Shown: positions 59,723-64,000 of the stretch, piece after piece
Position numbering within the stretch: the stretch's first letter is position 1
How the letters are laid out: each line of letters starts with the position of its first letter
Source: CAZWVI01 sp964637165
Lineage (GTDB): Bacteria; Planctomycetota; UBA1135
NCBI GenBank assembly: GCA_964637165.1
Contig: CAZWVI010000008.1
Span: 1-64,000 of the forward strand
DNA: 64,000 nt
Direction: 5' to 3'
Position numbers and translations under genes: made by a program
The notes under the pieces: generated by a model
Seen by the model: only the letters and a program-made list of their open reading frames with translations
Database searches by the model: none
Told to the model about the DNA's origin: nothing

Positions 59723-61173
59723 TTACCACGAATGCGGTCAGCAATGCCAGTGGTGCTGCGACCCGGCAACAAATCGACCAATACGACTTTGCCACCATTG
59801 GCCTCGACGAAGTCGGCCCCGACTACACCTTTATCTTTCCAATCGGCACCCTTAACTAGAACATCAGGGCACACCGCTTTAATAAGTTCTTCTGGTGTAT
59901 CACTTGAAAATGGCACCACCAAATCAACGCATTGCAAAGCCGCCAGCACTTCGCAACGATCATCCAAAATATTGAATGGACGTTCCTCCCCTTTTAGTCG
60001 GCGAATTGAATCGTCACTGTTAACGCCAATCACGAGCGCGTCGCCCATGCGGCGAGCTTCTTGCAAATAGCGCACGTGACCGGCATGCAAAATGTCGAAA
60101 CAACCATTCGTGAAAACCACCCGCATACCTTCACGTCGCAAACTTGCTAAGGCTGCTTGCAATGCTTGACTGTCGTTGTTATCAACAATTTTATGGGCTG
60201 GGGTTGCGGCAGAAAGGTGATGCAATAGTTCTTCGCGACCAACGGCGGCAGTGCCAACTTTGGCAACTGCTAAACCAGCCGCGGCATTGGCCAAACGCAC
60301 CGAACTTTCCCAATCTAGTTTTCCGCCGAGCGCCAATGCCAAAGTTGCAATGACGGTATCACCAGCGCCGGTCACGTCGTAAACCTGACGTGCGGCAGTT
60401 GGCAAATGCAGTGGCTCAGCATCGTTGCGCAATAAGAACATCCCCTGGGGACCAAGCGTAATCAACAATGACTTTAGCCCCGAATCAGCCAATAGACTTG
60501 GCCCGAACTCTGCTAATTGCTCTAAATCCGCAAAACATTGCCCACTAGCAAGTTCGGCTTCAGCACGGTTGGGAGTGGCCACCGAAGCGCCTTGGTAGCG
60601 CGACAAATCGCGATGCTTAGGGTCAACCAAACTTGGAACTTGACGTTCTTCAGCCAACTTCACCACCGCCTCGATAACCCGCGGCCCGAGCACCCCCTTT
60701 CCGTAGTCGGAAAGTATTACGGCATCCCATTCAGTCGCCTGCAACTGTTCCAGCAACTTCGCCTCCTCTTGCTCACTCAACGCCTGAGCATCTTCGCGGT
60801 CCACGCGCAACATTTGTTGACTACGTGCCATCACCCGGATTTTTTGGGTGGTGGGACGCGACTCACTGCGTTGAACTCCGCCACAATCGCCAAGTTGTTT
60901 AAGGCGATTCAACATTTCATCACCCGACTGATCACTGCCACAAATACCAAAGCAGGAAACTGTTGCTCCCATTTCGCACAGGTTGGCAGCCACATTGCCG
61001 GCACCACCCAAACGATAATCTTCGCGTTCAGTGTGTACCACCGGCACCGGCGCTTCAGGCGACACGCGGTTGGCCTCGCCCCACACGTAATGGTCTAGCA
61101 TGAAATCGCCAACTACCGCAACCCGTGGATTGCCAAGTTCGCGCAGACAACTAATTAATTCACGGTCGTTCAT
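59719..61173 (-). CDS. hldE: Bifunctional heptose-7-phosphate kinase / heptose-1-phosphate adenylyltransferase
   Basis: Makes ADP-heptose for the lipopolysaccharide core. The N-terminal PfkB kinase domain (about 1-315) shows GDFMLDHYVWGEANRVSPEAPVPV at the start (in pieces), GGAGNVAANL and the catalytic-loop GAGDTVIATLALALGG. The C-terminal nucleotidyltransferase (about 340-484) has GCFDILHAGHVRYLQEAR, the HxGH motif. Length 484 matches the fused enzyme. It lies in an operon with lipid A genes, which confirms an LPS-type outer membrane with a heptose-containing core. Confidence 0.95.
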   Translation of the reverse strand: MNDRELISCLRELGNPRVAVVGDFMLDHYVWGEANRVSPEAPVPVVHTEREDYRLGGAGNVAANLCEMGATVSCFGICGSDQSGDEMLNRLKQLGDCGGVQRSESRPTTQKIRVMARSQQMLRVDREDAQALSEQEEAKLLEQLQATEWDAVILSDYGKGVLGPRVIEAVVKLAEERQVPSLVDPKHRDLSRYQGASVATPNRAEAELASGQCFADLEQLAEFGPSLLADSGLKSLLITLGPQGMFLLRNDAEPLHLPTAARQVYDVTGAGDTVIATLALALGGKLDWESSVRLANAAAGLAVAKVGTAAVGREELLHHLSAATPAHKIVDNNDSQALQAALASLRREGMRVVFTNGCFDILHAGHVRYLQEARRMGDALVIGVNSDDSIRRLKGEERPFNILDDRCEVLAALQCVDLVVPFSSDTPEELIKAVCPDVLVKGADWKDKGVVGADFVEANGGKVVLVDLLPGRSTTGIADRIRGK

Positions 61174-61175
61174 GA

Positions 61176-62096
61176 TTATGCTTGGGCGAGGTGATGACGT
61201 ACTGCTTGATGCAGAAGTGGAACCAACAATTCGTGTTGGCCAATTAGATAAAGCCCCTCGCCGGGAGGACGATTGACAACGTTTTGAGTTGGCCGGTAAT
61301 GACGAATCATGTCAAGTACAGCGGTTGTCATGCCAGACAAATCAATGCCGGCGTTGGTCGCCAGTGCCACTCCTTTAAGAAATGCCTCCGGCATGATTAC
61401 CGCCGAGCCGAGGTTAATCCACACCCCATCAGTCAAGGTCGCGATGAATCGGCAAATTGCTTGGAAGTCCCGCATACTGGCACTGCCGAGAGCGCCGGCG
61501 TCGATATTGGGGTGGATATGTATGGTGTCAGTGCCGATTGCCACCAACACGCTAACCGGCTTATCCATGGCCGCGGCTTGGGCTAAAAGTGAATATTTTT
61601 TGTACGGGAAATCACCACGCAAGATTTCTTGACCAAGCGCCTCGCCAAGCCCGATGTTTTCAGCTTGAGCAACTGCCAACGCACTCTCCCAAACATCAAC
61701 TGTTTCAGAAGTCATTCCAAATCGCCCATCATCTAAAGCAGCTGAAACGTCTTCGGAAGTTTGCCCAGCCAAAGCCAATTCAATATCGTGAATTGCGCCG
61801 GCACCATGGGTGCACAAAAAATGCAAAGCGTCGCGCTCCATTAAATCAATTAAATGGTTTTGCACACCGACCTTTACTACGTGGGCACCATAAGCCATGC
61901 CAATTTGATTTCCAGACACGGCACTAGTCGCCCAGCGTGAAGCCAACTTGCGAAAATCGTTACCGGCGTAAATATCTGGTAACGAATCAAGAAAGTTTTC
62001 AAAGCCGGCTAGGGGCTCGGCGGCGTGGCCCAAGCGGTCGGTCGAAACCAAACTTGGTCGGCCATGTAAGGAATTTGTTTTAGGAGCGTCACTCAT
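61176..62096 (-). CDS. Deoxyhypusine-synthase-like protein in the LPS operon
   Basis: A 306-residue protein starting at ATG 62096, which overlaps the acyltransferase stop by 4 bp. The central segments GAHVVKVGVQNHLIDLMERDALHFLCTHGAGAIHDIELAL (in pieces) resemble the NAD-binding core of deoxyhypusine synthases, where the equivalent reads GxxxISxGIxxxIxxLVxxxxVDxLVTTAGG. No eIF5A substrate exists in bacteria, so the reaction is not lysine modification of that protein. A homospermidine-synthase-like or unknown NAD-dependent role is possible. Always next to hldE here, suggesting envelope function. Confidence 0.6.
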   Translation of the reverse strand: MSDAPKTNSLHGRPSLVSTDRLGHAAEPLAGFENFLDSLPDIYAGNDFRKLASRWATSAVSGNQIGMAYGAHVVKVGVQNHLIDLMERDALHFLCTHGAGAIHDIELALAGQTSEDVSAALDDGRFGMTSETVDVWESALAVAQAENIGLGEALGQEILRGDFPYKKYSLLAQAAAMDKPVSVLVAIGTDTIHIHPNIDAGALGSASMRDFQAICRFIATLTDGVWINLGSAVIMPEAFLKGVALATNAGIDLSGMTTAVLDMIRHYRPTQNVVNRPPGEGLYLIGQHELLVPLLHQAVRHHLAQA

Positions 62097-63052
62097 GACT
62101 TGTTTTTCTGTTGGTCGCGCGGTCGCGTGCGGTAGCGGTCGTGAATCCACAAATACTGTTCGGGGTATTGGCGAATTAAATCTTCCATGGCCGCGTGGAA
62201 GCTACTGGTCATTTCAATCAAGCGTTCTTCACTGGCACGCTCGACTTGACCCTCACTTAACAGACGACATCCAAAGCGGTAGGGTTTAGAACCGTCTTGA
62301 CGCGCGCACCAAGATAACATCACCGGTGCTCCGGTTTTGCTAGCCAATGCCGCTGGAGTGCGCTCGGTGGCTGCTAAACGTCCAAACCATGGCACGAAGA
62401 TGGGTTTTTTATGGGCATTCTGATCAAAGGTCAAGACTACCGATTGATTGTTTTTCAAGCGTGTCAACATCCGTTTAAGTGCGCCTTCACGCGGCAAGAC
62501 TTCGCCCTTAATGCGATTACGCACCGCCAATAATTTCTCGGCGATATACCAGTTAGATGGTCGCCGCATAATTGTGGCCGGGTCAAAACCCAGATTTGCA
62601 ATCGCCGTAGTGGTCATTTCAATTGCACCTAAGTGTGCTTGCAAAAATAGAATTCCACGACCGTTATACTTTTCTAAAAGTTCAAGAGTACCCGGCTCGA
62701 ATTCACAGCGTTGATTAAGGGTCGACAAATCTCGTCGCGGCCACAACACCATCGCTTCGCCTCCAGAGCAACCCAAATGACCGCATGACTCTTTCAAAAT
62801 GAAGTCGCGACTCTGCGAATCTATTTGCGCAAAAGCTTGTTGAATGTGTGCGCGCCCGATAGCTCGACGCTTTGGAGAGTAGTAGGCTAACTTCCCAAGG
62901 TGGCGTGACAAGCCGTAAACCACTTGTTCAGGCAGGTACCCCAATAATTTAAACAATCCGCGCTGCGGTAAAGAAAGCAACAATGGAACTATTCCTGGTT
63001 GATGTTTAAAGCGTCGCCGATAATTTCGCCACCAAGAACGTTTACGTTTCAT
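62093..63052 (-). CDS. Lipid A late acyltransferase-like (LpxL/HtrB family)
   Basis: Membrane-anchored acyltransferase of 319 residues that adds secondary acyl chains to lipid A. An N-terminal basic/hydrophobic segment is followed by ILFLQAHLGAIEMTT with the H-x4-E catalytic motif, then VVLTFDQNAHKKPIFVPWFGRLAAT, the family's substrate loop. Overlaps both neighbours by 4 bp, in an operon with lpxK. Confidence 0.9.
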   Translation of the reverse strand: MKRKRSWWRNYRRRFKHQPGIVPLLLSLPQRGLFKLLGYLPEQVVYGLSRHLGKLAYYSPKRRAIGRAHIQQAFAQIDSQSRDFILKESCGHLGCSGGEAMVLWPRRDLSTLNQRCEFEPGTLELLEKYNGRGILFLQAHLGAIEMTTTAIANLGFDPATIMRRPSNWYIAEKLLAVRNRIKGEVLPREGALKRMLTRLKNNQSVVLTFDQNAHKKPIFVPWFGRLAATERTPAALASKTGAPVMLSWCARQDGSKPYRFGCRLLSEGQVERASEERLIEMTSSFHAAMEDLIRQYPEQYLWIHDRYRTRPRDQQKNKS

Positions 63053-64000
63053 CGTGCACTATTCTCCTGATGAGCTTGCCACAAAGGCTCAATTCGCGCC
63101 GCACGAATCGGCAACAACAATTGCTCTAAGGCGGCCTCCCAAGCTCTTTCTCCGGCACTAAATTGCCAATCGACTTTCACGCTAAACATATTATCAAGTG
63201 CCCGACCTTGCAGCTTCACCGCATCCTTTTCGGTTACCAAGACTAGCTTATGGTCCTGACATCGTTGGATATCACTATCTGACCACGGGCTGTGATCGGC
63301 CAAGAAATTACTTCCGCAAACTTTAACGCCCGCGTTTTCGCACAAGCTTATAAAGGAATTGGGATTACCAATACCACAACTCACGAAGGCGCAAGCTCCA
63401 TTTAAGTCAGCATTGGCAAATTCCTGGCGATTATTAATATTGACGACTCGGCTTATTGCCACATCGCCTTCAATTTGAGGCACCTCTGCTAAGCCGCTCC
63501 GAAGCGACTTGACTTTTTGCCAAATCTCGGCAAGCTTTAATTGCGAGACCAAACTGGCGCGCGACACAATCACTAAATCCGCACGACGCAGTGCGCTAAG
63601 TGGTTCGCGAAATAAACCACTTGGGAAACAATGTCCAAAAGGGCGGGTTGCATCCAACAAAACCACGTCAAGGTCGCGTTGCACTCGCAAGTGTTGAAAG
63701 CCATCATCGAGCACAATCACTTGTGGCGAGGACTTAAAGGAAGTTAGGCCGGTGACGCGGTCGGGGTTTTCAACTAACTCGACCTGTGGCAAGCGTTGTT
63801 CCAATATGCGCCCTTCATCACCGCCGTAACCACGTGATAAAACGCCCACCCGCAACTGTTCCTGTTGCATGCGTTGCACACAATCAAATAGCAAGGGTGT
63901 TTTACCGGTCCCACCGGCGCGAATATTGCCAATACTTAAACAGGGCATCGACGGGCGTACTGATTTAAATGTTCCGCGCTTAAAAAGCCAGACGCGCAGA
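63049..64000 (-). CDS. lpxK: Tetraacyldisaccharide 4'-kinase (partial, continues past window end)
   Basis: Phosphorylates the 4' position of lipid A disaccharide. The Walker-type P-loop segment SIGNIRAGGTGKTPLLF and the VIVLDDGFQHLRVQRDLDVVLLDATRPFG motif identify it. The apparent start at 63948 is internal: the frame stays open to position 64000 with residues (LFKRGTFKSVRPS...) that match the family's upstream region. The true start is therefore beyond the window. First visible gene of the operon lpxK, lpxL-like, DHS-like, hldE and tauE-like. Confidence 0.93.
   Translation of the reverse strand, partial: LRVWLFKRGTFKSVRPSMPCLSIGNIRAGGTGKTPLLFDCVQRMQQEQLRVGVLSRGYGGDEGRILEQRLPQVELVENPDRVTGLTSFKSSPQVIVLDDGFQHLRVQRDLDVVLLDATRPFGHCFPSGLFREPLSALRRADLVIVSRASLVSQLKLAEIWQKVKSLRSGLAEVPQIEGDVAISRVVNINNRQEFANADLNGACAFVSCGIGNPNSFISLCENAGVKVCGSNFLADHSPWSDSDIQRCQDHKLVLVTEKDAVKLQGRALDNMFSVKVDWQFSAGERAWEAALEQLLLPIRAARIEPLWQAHQENSAR

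Noticed and set aside
1..64000. CRISPR arrays, tRNA or rRNA genes, prophage or integrase genes
   Set aside because: I looked for regular repeat-spacer units, cloverleaf sequences and recombinase motifs and saw none.

Overview
The window is 64 kb of very dense bacterial DNA of roughly 50% GC. No gap between genes exceeds about 180 bp, and I see no rRNA, tRNA, CRISPR array, prophage or transposase gene. The organism is a Gram-negative-type bacterium: it carries lipid A and heptose genes (LpxK, an LpxL-like acyltransferase, HldE), an Mla/MCE lipid transporter and a FadL-like outer-membrane protein. A Ski2-type helicase, sulfatase-like and SUMF1-like proteins, FG-GAP, kelch and tricorn-like secreted proteins, and a fused glutamate formiminotransferase/cyclodeaminase fit Planctomycetota or a nearby phylum best. 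That assignment is inference from gene content, not from a marker tree.

Layout. 72-7610 (+): a WPF-repeat envelope protein coupled to mlaE-mlaF-mlaD, then typA, a polyprenol-phosphate glycosyltransferase and an M50 protease. 7637-10496 (+): a sulfatase-like enzyme and a parvulin-like protein. 10505-14521 (-): a propionyl-CoA carboxylase operon with methylmalonyl-CoA epimerase; the matching mutase catalytic chain is at 21321-22964 (-), upstream of tyrA and glnS. 14640-18518 (+): a deacetylase-like secreted protein, a thioesterase and FTCD. 23074-28999: kelch protein, FadL-like porin, RluA-type synthase and a SUMF1-like protein. 29007-29184: a short MITE-like element. 29176-33718 (-): degenerate GGDEF protein, yebC, rpsI, rplM and an FtsQ-like pair. 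33765-37855 (+): Ski2-like helicase, then a TlpA-type thioredoxin-fold protein whose first active-site Cys codon is an in-frame TGA, then a companion secreted protein. 37886-45272: small enzymes, an MscS channel, an RTX-repeat protein, MAPEG, an RlmI-like methyltransferase and DUF2891. 45273-51230 (-): an overlapping operon of ABC transporter, PDZ lipoprotein and two FG-GAP proteins. 51248-58903: tandem-domain secreted protein, HAD hydrolase, tricorn-like S41 protease, a duplicated secreted protein and a REC-GGDEF diguanylate cyclase. 58949-64000 (-): lpxK-lpxL-like-DHS-like-hldE-tauE, with lpxK running off the window.

The most exciting signal is the probable selenoprotein at 35870-37045. TGA replaces the first Cys of a CxxC motif (UGGC), the same frame continues through the rest of a thioredoxin fold, and a bacterial-SECIS-like hairpin with a G-initial loop starts about 20 nt downstream. 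The second signal is a dispersed palindromic repeat (TGACCC-N8-GGGTCA with a GAGTC tail) found four times; two copies in inverted orientation bound a 178-bp MITE-like element that also supplies the stop codon of a neighbouring gene.
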